Below, piece by piece: positions 18,608 to 27,558 of a DNA stretch of 64,000 bases. A model generated the notes under the pieces. The model saw only the letters and a list, made by a program, of their open reading frames with translations, did not search any database and was not told the DNA's origin. Made by a program: the position numbers and the translations under genes. Position 1 is the stretch's first letter. The number at the start of each line of letters is the position of its first letter. The DNA comes from DATKPA01 sp051955985 (GTDB lineage: Bacteria; Planctomycetota; Phycisphaerae; WQYP01): NCBI GenBank assembly GCA_051955985.1, contig JBQCGD010000136.1, positions 1 to 64,000 on the forward strand, given 5' to 3'.

Positions 18608-20059
18608 TCAGGCAGCCTTTGGAGAGGTTCCCTCTTTAGCGGCGGGCTTGCCGGAAGATTCGCTGAGCACCTCGTCGATGCCGCCCTTCATGTAAAAATT
18701 CGCCTCTGGCACATTGTCGTGCTTGCCTTCGAGGATTTCCTTGAATCCGCGGACCGTGTCGGCCACAGGAACCTGCTTGCCCTCGCGGCCGGTGAAGACC
18801 GTTGCGACGCTGAACGGCTGGCTGAGGAAACGCTGGATCTTGCGGGCGCGATAGACGCTCAGCTTGTCTTCAGGGGAGAGCTCGTCCATGCCGAGGATGG
18901 CGATGATGTCCTGGAGGTCCTTGTAGCGCTGGAGAACTTTCTGGATGCCGCGGGCGACTTCGTAGTGCTCTTTCCCGACGATCTCAGGCGCGAGGGCGCG
19001 CGAAGTAGAGGCGAGCGGATCGACCGCCGGATAGATCGCTTGTTCGAAGATGGCGCGGTCGAGCACGAGGGTCGCGTCAAGATGGGCGAAGGTCGTTGCG
19101 GGGGCCGGGTCGGTCAGGTCGTCCGCCGGGACGTAGACCGCCTGGAAAGAGGTGATCGATCCTTTTTTTGTGGAGGTAATGCGTTCCTGCAGCGCACCCA
19201 TTTCGGACGCGAGGGTGGGCTGATACCCGACGGCGCTGGCCGTGCGGCCGAGGAGTGCGGAGACTTCGGATCCGGCTTGCGAAAAGCGGAAGATGTTGTC
19301 GATGAACAGGAGCACATCCTGGTTCTTTTCGTCACGGAAATACTCGGTGATGGCCAGGCCGGCGAGGGCGATCCGGAGCCTTGCGCCGGGAGGCTCGTTC
19401 ATCTGTCCGTAGACCAGTGCGATCTTGGACTGGGCAAGGTCCTTCTGGTTGATAACGCCGGCCTCGGACATTTCGCGGTAAAGGTCGTTCCCTTCGCGGG
19501 TGCGTTCCCCCACGCCGGCGAAGACGGAGACGCCGCCGTGAAGCTTGGCAATGTTGTTGATCAGTTCCATGATGACGACGGTTTTACCAACGCCTGCCCC
19601 CCCGAACGCGCCGACCTTCCCACCCTTGAGGAACGGACAAATCAGGTCAATCACCTTGATGCCGGTGGGAAGCACCTTGGGCGACATCGACTGTTCCACG
19701 AGCGCGGGGGCGGGCCGATGGATTGGATATCGCTTCTCGGTTTTGACCTCGCCGCGTTCATCAACCGGCGTGCCGGTGACATCAAAGACGCGTCCCATGA
19801 CCGCCTCTCCGACAGGCATGGAGATCGGCGCACCGGTATCGACCACCTCGAATCCGCGCTTCAGGCCCTCGGTTGCGGACATGGAGATGGCCCGAACCCA
19901 ATGGTCGCCGAGATGCTGCTGGACCTCCAGGGTGAGCGTCACCGGCTGCCCCTGCCACTGGCATTCGACGGTGAGCGCGTTGTAAATTCGCGGCAGCTCG
20001 TCGGGGAATTCCACATCCACCACCGGTCCGACGACTTGGATGATCCGTCCTTTGTTCAT
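18608..20059 (-). CDS. atpD: ATP synthase F1 subunit beta
   Basis: Catalytic beta subunit, 483 residues, full length. Walker A is GGAGVGKTVV, the catalytic region has GERTREGNDLY, and the motif SALLGRTASAVGYQPTLASE is present. Shine-Dalgarno AGGAG lies 6 bases from ATG. It works with alpha, gamma, delta and epsilon in F1 at the cytoplasmic membrane. Codon use is less C-skewed than in the flanking glycoside hydrolases. Confidence 0.97.
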   Translation of the reverse strand: MNKGRIIQVVGPVVDVEFPDELPRIYNALTVECQWQGQPVTLTLEVQQHLGDHWVRAISMSATEGLKRGFEVVDTGAPISMPVGEAVMGRVFDVTGTPVDERGEVKTEKRYPIHRPAPALVEQSMSPKVLPTGIKVIDLICPFLKGGKVGAFGGAGVGKTVVIMELINNIAKLHGGVSVFAGVGERTREGNDLYREMSEAGVINQKDLAQSKIALVYGQMNEPPGARLRIALAGLAITEYFRDEKNQDVLLFIDNIFRFSQAGSEVSALLGRTASAVGYQPTLASEMGALQERITSTKKGSITSFQAVYVPADDLTDPAPATTFAHLDATLVLDRAIFEQAIYPAVDPLASTSRALAPEIVGKEHYEVARGIQKVLQRYKDLQDIIAILGMDELSPEDKLSVYRARKIQRFLSQPFSVATVFTGREGKQVPVADTVRGFKEILEGKHDNVPEANFYMKGGIDEVLSESSGKPAAKEGTSPKAA

Positions 20060-20098
20060 GATCGCTCCTGACTCCTGCGGTGTTGCGCTGTTTCACTG

Positions 20099-20974
20099 CT
20101 AGCGGGCGTTGGCCTGGCCTCCGGCGATGTCGAGAAGTTCTGTGGTGATGTTGCCCTGGCGGAGCTTGTTGTATTCGAGGGTGAGTTCATCAATCAGGTT
20201 GTTGGCGCTGTCCGTGGCATTTTTCATCGAAACCATGCGTGCACTCTGCTCGCTGGCCTTCGCGCCAAGGAGCACCTGGTACATGAGGATGTTCAGATAT
20301 CGCGGAAGCAGGTAGGTCAGGACCACCTCGGCGCTCGGTTCGAAAGTGGATTCCATGGAGTGGGCGGCCAGTTCCTCTTCCTTTTGGATGCCGGGAAGCT
20401 CGGGAAGCGTCGTGATCGCCCCGATCGGCAGGAACTCGATGGTGAGGGGGACCTGCGAGAGCGTGTTGATGAAACGGGTGGACGTGATTTTGACCTCGTC
20501 GACGTCCTTCCTGAGGAACAAGTCGCAAGCGCAGGCGGCGATTGCCCGGGCCTCGGGGAATTTGGGGGTGTCATCGTAGTTGAACTCCGCGAGGAGTTTC
20601 CTGCCGGAGCGTGCGACGAATTGGGCCGCCTTTTTTCCCGCGGTGATAAACACAGTCGTCTCCGGGTCGAAAGCCATTGCCAGGCGAAAGAGGTTGGCAT
20701 TGAGGGGACCGCAGAGGCCTTTGTCGCCGGCGACGAGGATCACTGCCCGTTTTCCAACCTCGCGCGCTTCCATGAGCGGGTGGCTGAAATCGACAACCTG
20801 CGTCGTTGCCCGCCGTTGGATGTTGTAGACGAGTTGAGAGAAGGGGCGGCAGTTGATGGTTGCCTGCTGAGCGCGGCGCATTTTGGACGCGGCCACCATC
20901 TGCATCGCCCGGGTGATCTGGGCCGTGCTGCTGATCGATCGGATTCGCCGTCGAATGTCGCGTGTGGAAAGCAT
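20099..20974 (-). CDS. atpG: ATP synthase F1 subunit gamma
   Basis: Rotor shaft subunit, 291 residues. The N-terminal helix STRDIRRRIRSISSTAQITR and the C-terminal helix SMKNATDSANNLIDELTLEY are the conserved coiled-coil ends. The start at 20974 is chosen because it aligns with the family N-terminus and has GGGGA upstream; a longer in-frame reading to 21034 is unlikely. Between atpA and atpD. Confidence 0.95.
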   Translation of the reverse strand: MLSTRDIRRRIRSISSTAQITRAMQMVAASKMRRAQQATINCRPFSQLVYNIQRRATTQVVDFSHPLMEAREVGKRAVILVAGDKGLCGPLNANLFRLAMAFDPETTVFITAGKKAAQFVARSGRKLLAEFNYDDTPKFPEARAIAACACDLFLRKDVDEVKITSTRFINTLSQVPLTIEFLPIGAITTLPELPGIQKEEELAAHSMESTFEPSAEVVLTYLLPRYLNILMYQVLLGAKASEQSARMVSMKNATDSANNLIDELTLEYNKLRQGNITTELLDIAGGQANAR

Positions 20975-21008
20975 AGTCCATTCCCCAGGAGCCACCAGCG
21001 TGAAACGC

Positions 21009-22541
21009 TTATTTCCATGTCGCCTTGAATTCATCTGCGGCGGCTTTCAGATCGGTCTTGAGCGAATCGGTGATTTGCTTTTCCTTGCCGATCTTCTGCA
21101 GCAACTCGGGCTTACGGTCCGTGAGGTAGTCGACCAGCTTCGCCTGGAACTCCTTGATTCGGTCCACGGGCACCGTGTCGGCGTACTGGTTCTGCAGCGT
21201 CCAGATGACAGCAACCTGAATTTCTACCGGAACGGGGTCGTATTGCGGCTGCTTGAAGATTTCCATGATGCGCTTGCCGCGATCGATGAGGGCCTGGGTT
21301 TTCGCATCGAGTTCCGAGCCGAACTGGGCGAAGGCGGCCAGTTCGCGGAACTGCGCCAGGTCTCCCTTGAGCTGTCCCGCCACCTGTTTGATCGCTTTGA
21401 GTTGTGCCGAAGACCCGACTCGCGACACGGAGAGACCTACGTTAATTGCCGGACGGACACCTTGGTAGAAGAGGTCCGATTCGAGGTAAATCTGGCCATC
21501 GGTGATGGAAATGACGTTTGTGGGAATGTACGCGGAGACATCGCCGGCCTGCGTCTCGATGATCGGCAGCGCCGTCAGGGAGCCATTGCCGTACTTTTCT
21601 CCCACCCGTGCCGCGCGTTCGAGCAAGCGGCTGTGCAGATAAAACACATCGCCGGGGAACGCCTCGCGTCCGGAGGGGCGTTTCAGCACAAGCGAGACCT
21701 GGCGGTAGGCAACCGCGTGCTTGGAGAGATCATCAAAGACAATGAGCGCATCCATGGCATTGTCCATGAACCACTCGCCCATGGCGGTGGCCGCGAACGG
21801 CGCAATGTACTGGTTGGAGGCGGAATCCGAGGCGGGAGAGGCGACGACGATTGTGTAGGGCATCGCGCCGGCCTGTTCCAGCACGGAAATGACGCGGGCG
21901 ACGCTCGATTGTTTCTGGCCAATGGCGACATAGATGCAGTACATGGGGCGGAAGGTCTTGTCGCCGGAAGCTTCCCCAGCCTTGTTCAGTCGGGCCTGAT
22001 TGATGATGGTGTCAATGCAGATTGTCGACTTGCCGGTGGAGCGGTCGCCGATGATCAGTTCGCGCTGCCCTCGGCCGATGGGGATCATCGCGTCGATTGC
22101 CATGATCCCGGTTTGCATCGGCTGGTTGACTTGCTGTCGGCGGATAATCCCCGGCGCGAGTTTTTCAACTGGATAGCTGGTGTCGCTCTTGATGGGCCCT
22201 TTGCCGTCAACCGGCGTGCCCAGAATGTCGACGACGCGCCCCAGCAGTCCTTTTCCGACGGGGACCTGGAGCAGCTTGCCGGTGGATCGGACTTCACCGC
22301 CTTCTTCCAGTCGCGTGTAATCTCCCAGGACGATCACCCCCACCTGTGTTTCCTCCAGGCTCAGCGCCAAGCCGGTAACGCCCTCGCCCAGATCGAGCAT
22401 TTCGTTGAGCATGACGTCGTCAAGGCCTTCGACCACCGCGACGCCGTCGCCGATTTCGCGGATCGTGCCGGTGTTCTGCCTGATGCCGGCTCGCTTCGTG
22501 AGGGCGATTTGTTCTTCGATTTCCTTCAGTAGGTCGGTCAT
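21009..22541 (-). CDS. atpA: ATP synthase F1 subunit alpha
   Basis: Non-catalytic nucleotide-binding alpha subunit, 510 residues, full length. Walker A is GDRSTGKSTI; VGLSVSRVGSSAQLKA and the N-terminal crown NTGTIREIGDGVAVVEGLDD are also seen. Forms the alpha3beta3 head with atpD. Confidence 0.97.
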   Translation of the reverse strand: MTDLLKEIEEQIALTKRAGIRQNTGTIREIGDGVAVVEGLDDVMLNEMLDLGEGVTGLALSLEETQVGVIVLGDYTRLEEGGEVRSTGKLLQVPVGKGLLGRVVDILGTPVDGKGPIKSDTSYPVEKLAPGIIRRQQVNQPMQTGIMAIDAMIPIGRGQRELIIGDRSTGKSTICIDTIINQARLNKAGEASGDKTFRPMYCIYVAIGQKQSSVARVISVLEQAGAMPYTIVVASPASDSASNQYIAPFAATAMGEWFMDNAMDALIVFDDLSKHAVAYRQVSLVLKRPSGREAFPGDVFYLHSRLLERAARVGEKYGNGSLTALPIIETQAGDVSAYIPTNVISITDGQIYLESDLFYQGVRPAINVGLSVSRVGSSAQLKAIKQVAGQLKGDLAQFRELAAFAQFGSELDAKTQALIDRGKRIMEIFKQPQYDPVPVEIQVAVIWTLQNQYADTVPVDRIKEFQAKLVDYLTDRKPELLQKIGKEKQITDSLKTDLKAAADEFKATWK

Positions 22542-22599
22542 AGGTCACTCATGCCTCAAAGCGTCAGCCCACCGGAGCCGCCCGGCGGTCTGCGGTTCA

Positions 22600-22992
22600 T
22601 CAAAAGCGCGACTCGAGCGCCGCGAGTTGCCCTCGCATGCTTCCGTCGAAAACGTGCGTCCCGACCTTGATTCGCATGCCAGCGATGAGCGCAGGCTGCT
22701 CGACGAAGGTCATGCGGAGGCCTTTTCCGTACAGACGTTCGAGGTTGGATTGGATCGAGGCATGCAGTTCCTCGGAGATTGCAGTGGCGCTTTGGATGGT
22801 CGCCGTGCGGCGGACATCTTCCAGCGCGACCAGCCTGCGGAATTCCTTCAGCAGGGCGATTCGATCGTGCGCTGCCGATTCACGAATGGCCTGCGCAATC
22901 TGCAGAACCTTCGCATCCTGGAGCATTCCTTCGACGAAGCAAAAACGAAAGAGACGCCTCGCTTCTCGCCTGATGTGCTGCTTCTGTGTCAT
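22600..22992 (-). CDS. atpH: ATP synthase F1 subunit delta, short form
   Basis: A 130-residue protein in the delta position between b and alpha, with a strong Shine-Dalgarno (GGAGG). The C-terminal conserved part (ATIQSATAISEELHASIQSN, KVGTHVFDGSMRGQLAALES) identifies OSCP/delta. Usual delta is about 175-185 residues, so the N-terminal helical domain is shortened to about 50 residues. It is likely functional as the stator link, but the short N-domain is unusual. Confidence 0.85.
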   Translation of the reverse strand: MTQKQHIRREARRLFRFCFVEGMLQDAKVLQIAQAIRESAAHDRIALLKEFRRLVALEDVRRTATIQSATAISEELHASIQSNLERLYGKGLRMTFVEQPALIAGMRIKVGTHVFDGSMRGQLAALESRF

Positions 22993-23016
22993 TCGGTGTC
23001 CTCCACGCTGATGGAA

Positions 23017-23559
23017 TTACGCGGCCACCTGTTTGGCACTCTCTTCGGCCAGGCGCTTCTGGTCTTCCTCGCTGAGGACCTTCCCACTGACCGCCGCCGT
23101 GGTCATGACCACCAGGTGCCCGATCTCGCGGCGCAGCTCGCCCAGCATTTGGTCGTGTTCACGGGCGTCGTCTTCGCGGGACTTGGCGAGGAGATCCTTC
23201 GCGGCGGCCATCGCCTTGCTCGTTTCCTGTTCGAGGACTCGCGCCGCAGCGGCCCTGGCTTCCTGGATAAGCTTCGCCGCCTGTTCGTTGGCGCTGGTGA
23301 GAATGTCCTGACGCTCTTTTTCCGCGGCGGCGAGCTCCGCCTTGATTCTCTCGGCGTTGGCAAGAGAATCTGCGATGTTCTGGCGGCGCTGCTCCAGCAT
23401 CTTGAGGACGGGGCGATAGGCAAAGCGGTGCAGCAGAACACAAACCACGATGAAGCTGATCGTCTGAGCCCCCAGGTGCGGCCAGTCAACGCCGAATTGC
23501 CGGGCAATGTCCTGTATCTGCCCGCCGCCGCTTTCCGCCAACAGAAGATGCATGTCCAT
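23017..23559 (-). CDS. atpF: ATP synthase F0 subunit b
   Basis: A 180-residue peripheral stalk subunit: an N-terminal membrane helix (TISFIVVCVLLHRFAYRPVL) followed by a long charged helix rich in A, E, K and R (AERIKAELAAAEKERQDIL and onward) that dimerises as a right-handed coiled coil. AGGAG lies 7 bases from ATG. Confidence 0.94.
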   Translation of the reverse strand: MDMHLLLAESGGGQIQDIARQFGVDWPHLGAQTISFIVVCVLLHRFAYRPVLKMLEQRRQNIADSLANAERIKAELAAAEKERQDILTSANEQAAKLIQEARAAAARVLEQETSKAMAAAKDLLAKSREDDAREHDQMLGELRREIGHLVVMTTAAVSGKVLSEEDQKRLAEESAKQVAA

Positions 23560-23616
23560 CCGGAACTCCTGATTCCGCCGTGGGGGAAATGCCGTGCAAG
23601 CCTGGCCGGACCAGCG

Positions 23617-23856
23617 CTACCTGACCAGAAAAAGCGCGTAAAAGACGATCGCTTCGGCGAAGGCGATGGCCAGGATGGACTGGACGAGGATCTTCGTTGC
23701 GGCGCCCGGGTTTCGCCCGACCGCATCGGCCGCTTTCATGCCGATCAACCCCACGCCCACGGCCGCGCCCATGGCCGCGAGGCCCACGTGCACGCTGCCC
23801 GCCAACTCCGCCAACATTCCCGTGCTTCCCAAGTTCGTCAGCAATGTGTTTAGCAT
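23617..23856 (-). CDS. atpE: ATP synthase F0 subunit c
   Basis: A 79-residue c-ring proteolipid with two membrane helices and the polar loop GRNPGAATK. E68 in FAEAIVFY is the ion-binding carboxylate. There is no Gln in helix 1 and no Ser/Thr next to E68, so the ring is read as proton-specific (inference). GAGGT lies about 8 bases before the chosen ATG. Confidence 0.94.
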   Translation of the reverse strand: MLNTLLTNLGSTGMLAELAGSVHVGLAAMGAAVGVGLIGMKAADAVGRNPGAATKILVQSILAIAFAEAIVFYALFLVR

Positions 23857-23908
23857 GTCCGGTACCTCGCTTGTGCAATATGCCCGGGGCGTCGTGCGCG
23901 GGCGGGTT

Positions 23909-24958
23909 TCACGATACGGCGGCTCCCTCCGCGGGTGGCGGCGCAGGGCTCTTGGGAGATTCCTCATGCTGGCAGATCAGTAAGGTGAAGACGGCCGTCA
24001 ACAGCATGAAGACCATCGCCTGCACCAGCCCCACCAGTACCTCCAGGAAATAAAACGGAATCGGGAGCAGCCAACCCAGGCCTGGCACCAGCCGGCTCAT
24101 GGTCTCGAGCATGTTTTCGCCCGCGAAGACGTTGCCGTAGAGACGAAAGCTCAGTGACACCGGGCGGAAGAGGATGGAGATAATTTCGAGGCAACCCGCC
24201 GCGAAGAAGACGACGATCATGAGCAGCTTCATGAAGCCCTGATTGTCTCCTTTGGGCGCGAAGAGTTCCCTGAGAAACCCGCCGACACCAACCTCGCGAA
24301 GCGCCCAGACGACCCACGCCACAAAGAAGACAAGTGCCATTGCGAGCGTAAGGTTGAGATCGGCGTTGGCGCCGCGAAAGAGAGGCTCGCTGATGGCAAA
24401 CCCATGGGCTGTCTTGTGCCCCCAGCCCACCGTGCCTACGCCAGGAATGAGGCCGATCCAGTTCGCACACAAAATAAAGATAAACGTGGACGCGAAGTAC
24501 CAGAATGTGCGGTCCACGAGGTGCTTCCCAATGATGCTTTCGAGAAACTTGTAAACGCCCTCGACAAGCCATTCCCAGAAATTCTGTGCACCCGTGGGAA
24601 TGTCCTGCATGCGGCGAGTGGCAAATTGCGAAAACGCGATGAGGCCTACGGCCACGATCCACGTCACCACCATGGAGTTGGTAATCGGGAAACCGAAGGG
24701 GCGGGCGATCTCCACGGCGCTTTGTGAGAGTTCGTGTTCGATTTCCTGAATCGAGGTGGGTGCAGTCCCGGCCCCGATGGCGGTCGTTGGAGCAGCCGCG
24801 GCGCTCGCCCGCCACGTGCTGATGCAAAGTCCCAGCACCACGAGGATGCCGACCCCGCGCGAGACGTGGAGCAGCATGATGAGCGGGCGCCGGGATTGTG
24901 TGGTGGCTATAAACGTGTGGCCGGGCGCGATCGAAGTGGAATTATGCTGATTAATCAT
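23909..24958 (-). CDS. atpB: ATP synthase F0 subunit a
   Basis: Stator channel subunit, 349 residues from ATG 24958. It has five or six membrane helices and the essential Arg in SLSFRLYGNVFAGE. The N-terminus is long, with a hydrophobic signal-like segment (VGILVVLGLCISTWRASA) and a linker before TSIQEIEHELSQ, so the alternative start at 24877 is possible; GGAA lies about 7 bases before 24958. First gene of the operon; a CTCGTAA palindrome is centred about 75 bases upstream. No atpI or atpZ is seen ahead of it. Confidence 0.92.
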   Translation of the reverse strand: MINQHNSTSIAPGHTFIATTQSRRPLIMLLHVSRGVGILVVLGLCISTWRASAAAAPTTAIGAGTAPTSIQEIEHELSQSAVEIARPFGFPITNSMVVTWIVAVGLIAFSQFATRRMQDIPTGAQNFWEWLVEGVYKFLESIIGKHLVDRTFWYFASTFIFILCANWIGLIPGVGTVGWGHKTAHGFAISEPLFRGANADLNLTLAMALVFFVAWVVWALREVGVGGFLRELFAPKGDNQGFMKLLMIVVFFAAGCLEIISILFRPVSLSFRLYGNVFAGENMLETMSRLVPGLGWLLPIPFYFLEVLVGLVQAMVFMLLTAVFTLLICQHEESPKSPAPPPAEGAAVS

Positions 24959-25024
24959 CGGTACGTTCCGATGCGTTGCATGCTCGACGTGACACATCAT
25001 GGTCCCGGAAGGGGGGTTGAACAG

Positions 25025-25040
25025 CTCGTAAATTTACGTA
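25025..25040. promoter_or_regulatory. CTCGTAA-type palindrome upstream of atpB
   Basis: CTCGTAA-AT-TTACGTA with a perfect 12-base core CGTAAATTTACG, centred about 75 bases from the atpB start codon. Candidate operator; see the related sites at 25142, 34887 and 35891. Confidence 0.5.
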
Positions 25041-25141
25041 ACTGGAAGCGAAAAATTACCGGCACATTTCGTTGCACCGTGAACTCGGAGGTGAGCCCGC
25101 GCAAAGGAACACGCGTCCCGTAATATTGCTATGAATCCTCA

Positions 25142-25155
25142 GGTAACTTTACGAG
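25142..25155 (-). promoter_or_regulatory. CTCGTAA-type palindrome upstream of pta
   Basis: On the minus strand CTCGTAA-AG-TTACC, about 156 bases before the phosphotransacetylase start codon. One mismatch in the second half-site. Confidence 0.45.
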
Positions 25156-25310
25156 TGCATACGGCCAAAAGCTCCCGCGAGAATGTGGCCGTACTTGGTT
25201 CCGTTTGCCGCGCCGAACTGGCAACCAGAGATCATCCCGGCATCACCCGCCTGACGCACTTCATCGAGACGTCCCGGCAGGAATTCGGCCCATCCAGAAA
25301 AGGGTATCCC

Positions 25311-26270
25311 ATGGCTACCGCTGAAATGTCGCGTAAAACGAATGATGCATATGAAAATCTCCTGAAGAGATGCCAGTCTATCGAGCCGGTCGCAACCGCC
25401 GTGGCGTATCCCTGCGAGGAGACGGCACTCAAAGGCGCCATCGAAGCGGCAGAGGCCCGTTTAATCGCCCCGATCCTGGTGGGTCCGAAGGAGAAGATCC
25501 GCGAAGTGGCGAGGAAGGCCGGTCTGAAGATCGAGCAATATCCCGTGGAGGATATTGCCGATTCGAAAGCCGCGGCGGCGAAAGCCGTGGAATTGGTCCG
25601 CGAAGCCAAAGCCGAAGTGCTCATGAAAGGAAGCTTGCACACCGACGAGCTCATGAGCGCGGTGGTGTCCTCCGCCACCGGGCTGCGAACCGGACGCCGA
25701 ATCAGCCATGCGTTTGTCATGTCTGTCGCCACGTACCACAAACCCCTCATCATTACCGATGCGGCCATCAATATTGCGCCCGACCTCGAGGACAAGCGCG
25801 ATATCGTGCAGAACGCGATTGATCTTGCACACAGTCTTGGAAAGGAATTGCCCAAGGTGGGGATTCTTGCGGCGGTGGAGACGGTGAACCCCAAAATGCA
25901 GGCGACCATTGATGCTGCCTGCCTTTGCAAGATGGCCGACCGCGGCCAGATCAGCGGCGCGCTCCTGGATGGTCCCCTGGCAATGGACAATGCGATCAGC
26001 CTGGAGGCGGCCAAGACCAAGGGAATTGCCTCACCCGTCGCCGGCGACGCAGACATCCTGCTTGCGCCGGACCTTGAGTCGGGCAACATGCTGGCCAAGG
26101 AGCTGACCTTCCTGGCGAACGCGGGTGCCGCGGGCGTGGTCCTTGGAGCGCGTGTTCCCATCATTTTGACAAGCCGCGCAGACAGTGTGCGTGTCCGCAT
26201 GGCCTCCTGTGGAGTCGCCGTGCTGGTGGCGCATGCCCGGCGGACAGGCCGCGTACCTGCCAAGATCTAG
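25311..26270 (+). CDS. Phosphate acetyl/butyryltransferase
   Basis: A 319-residue enzyme of the PTA_PTB family: acyl-CoA + phosphate to acyl-phosphate + CoA. Diagnostic stretches are ARLIAPILVGPKEKIREVA, AEVLMKGSLHTDELMSAV, RISHAFVMSVATYHKPLIIT and GALLDGPLAMDNAIS, the form typical of phosphotransbutyrylases and the C-terminal half of enoyl-CoA hydratase/PTA bifunctional proteins. AAGGG precedes the ATG at 25311. The longer upstream reading frame adds 60 residues with no family match and crosses an operator-like palindrome. It is followed by acetate kinase 41 bases later, so acetyl- or butyryl-CoA can be turned into acyl-phosphate and then ATP. Acetyl versus butyryl preference cannot be read. 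Confidence 0.9.
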   Translation: MATAEMSRKTNDAYENLLKRCQSIEPVATAVAYPCEETALKGAIEAAEARLIAPILVGPKEKIREVARKAGLKIEQYPVEDIADSKAAAAKAVELVREAKAEVLMKGSLHTDELMSAVVSSATGLRTGRRISHAFVMSVATYHKPLIITDAAINIAPDLEDKRDIVQNAIDLAHSLGKELPKVGILAAVETVNPKMQATIDAACLCKMADRGQISGALLDGPLAMDNAISLEAAKTKGIASPVAGDADILLAPDLESGNMLAKELTFLANAGAAGVVLGARVPIILTSRADSVRVRMASCGVAVLVAHARRTGRVPAKI

Positions 26271-26311
26271 TCCGTTCCTCCGCGCAAGATGATGCAGAAA
26301 GGACAGCCGCC

Positions 26312-27502
26312 ATGAGTGAAACCGTGCTGTGCCTCAATTCGGGAAGTTCCAGCATCAAGTTCCAGGTCTATGATGTCGGCCAGGGGGACGCACTGAGCCT
26401 TCGCTTCAAGGGGCAGCTCGAGGGGATCGGTGTTAAGCCTCACGCCGTCGCCAGAACCGGCGACGGGCTAATCATCGGTGAGCGGACTTTCTCCGGTCAG
26501 GATGTTCCAAACGCGGAGTCCGCCCTGCCCAGGCTCCTCATGTGGATTCGGGACCAGCTCGGCGGGCAGTTCCCCATCGTGATTGGCCATCGTGTCGTGT
26601 TCGGCGGAGCACATTACGCCGCCCCCGTCGTCATCGACGACAAGGTGATCGAGCGGCTCAGTGTTCTTGTGCCGTTGATGCCGCTCCATCTTCCGCCGGC
26701 CCTCCTGCCCATCAAGGCGATCCACGAGCGCCTGCCTGACCTGAAACAGGTGGCTGTCTTCGATACTGGATTTCATCGCGGCCACGACGAAATCGTCGAG
26801 AGACTCCCAATTCCCGACGAATTCCATCAGGAAGGCGTTCGCCGCTACGGATTTCACGGCATCTCCTACGAATATATTTCACGCCGCCTGCCGGAAGTGG
26901 CGCCGGAGGTCGCTCAGCAGCGTGTGGTCGTGGCTCACCTTGGCAGCGGGTGCTCGATGTGCGCGATGGTCTCCGGGAAAAGCGTGGACTGCAGCATGGG
27001 CTTCTCAGCACTGGACGGGCTCCCGATGGGCACTCGCCCCGGCAGGCTCGATCCGGGCGTGCTCCTCTACATGCTCCAGGTCAAAAAGATGACGGCCGCG
27101 CAGGTGGAGAAGATGCTTTTCGGCAACTGCGGGCTCAAGGGGATGTCCGGGATCAGCAATGATGTTCGAGAGCTTCTTGAGAGCAAGGAGCCCCGGGCAC
27201 GAATGGCCCTGGACTATTTTTGCCTCGCGTGCGCTCGAATGGTTGCCGACCTTGCTTGCGTCCTGGGAGGCCTTGATGGTCTCGTCTTCACAGCCGGCGT
27301 CGGTGAGCACGCGGCGCCGGTCCGTGCCGCGATTGCGTCTCGCCTTGCCTGGCTTGGTCTGGCGCTGGATGCGGCGGCCAACGCCCGCCATGGCCCGTGC
27401 ATTTCCGCGGAATCCAGTGGAATTGCCTGTTACGTCGTTCCCACCAACGAGGAACTCATGATCGCCCAGCATGCCCTGAAGCTGGTGCGCAGTGCGAGGT
27501 AG
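26312..27502 (+). CDS. ackA: Acetate/butyrate kinase family, catalytically complete
   Basis: A 396-residue ASKHA-fold acyl kinase: acyl-phosphate + ADP to acid + ATP. The active-site residues known from Methanosarcina acetate kinase can be followed: LNSGSSSIKF (N7), GHRVVFGG (R91), VFDTGFHRG (D148), YGFHGISYEY (H180), MGTRPGRLDPG (R241) and PTNEELMIA (E384 segment). Deviations are HRVVFGG for HRVVHGG and HGISY for HGTSH. Second gene of pta-ackA-DUF3141, with 56 bases to the next gene. Provides substrate-level ATP alongside the adjacent ATP synthase operon. Confidence 0.9.
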   Translation: MSETVLCLNSGSSSIKFQVYDVGQGDALSLRFKGQLEGIGVKPHAVARTGDGLIIGERTFSGQDVPNAESALPRLLMWIRDQLGGQFPIVIGHRVVFGGAHYAAPVVIDDKVIERLSVLVPLMPLHLPPALLPIKAIHERLPDLKQVAVFDTGFHRGHDEIVERLPIPDEFHQEGVRRYGFHGISYEYISRRLPEVAPEVAQQRVVVAHLGSGCSMCAMVSGKSVDCSMGFSALDGLPMGTRPGRLDPGVLLYMLQVKKMTAAQVEKMLFGNCGLKGMSGISNDVRELLESKEPRARMALDYFCLACARMVADLACVLGGLDGLVFTAGVGEHAAPVRAAIASRLAWLGLALDAAANARHGPCISAESSGIACYVVPTNEELMIAQHALKLVRSAR

Positions 27503-27558
27503 AAAGGGAGATTCGTGCGGGGGCGCGGCTCGCCGCTAGCACGGCACGGGAGGTTCAC

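Larger units (their letters stand above)
24959..25310. other. Divergent promoter region of ATP synthase and pta-ackA
   Basis: A 352-base gene-free region between atpB (leftward) and the phosphotransacetylase gene (rightward). It holds two members of the CTCGTAA palindrome family (25025-25040 and 25142-25155) and a weaker half match near 25119 (CGTAATATTGC). A reading frame runs through it into the phosphotransacetylase gene, but the family N-terminus starts at 25311. Confidence 0.6.

Noticed and set aside
23617..23856. Sodium-type c-ring
   Set aside because: E68 is followed by Ala, not Ser/Thr, and there is no helix-1 Gln, so proton coupling is more likely.
25131..25310. N-terminal extension of the phosphotransacetylase
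   Set aside because: No family similarity, crosses a CTCGTAA palindrome, and a good start with ribosome binding site exists at 25311.
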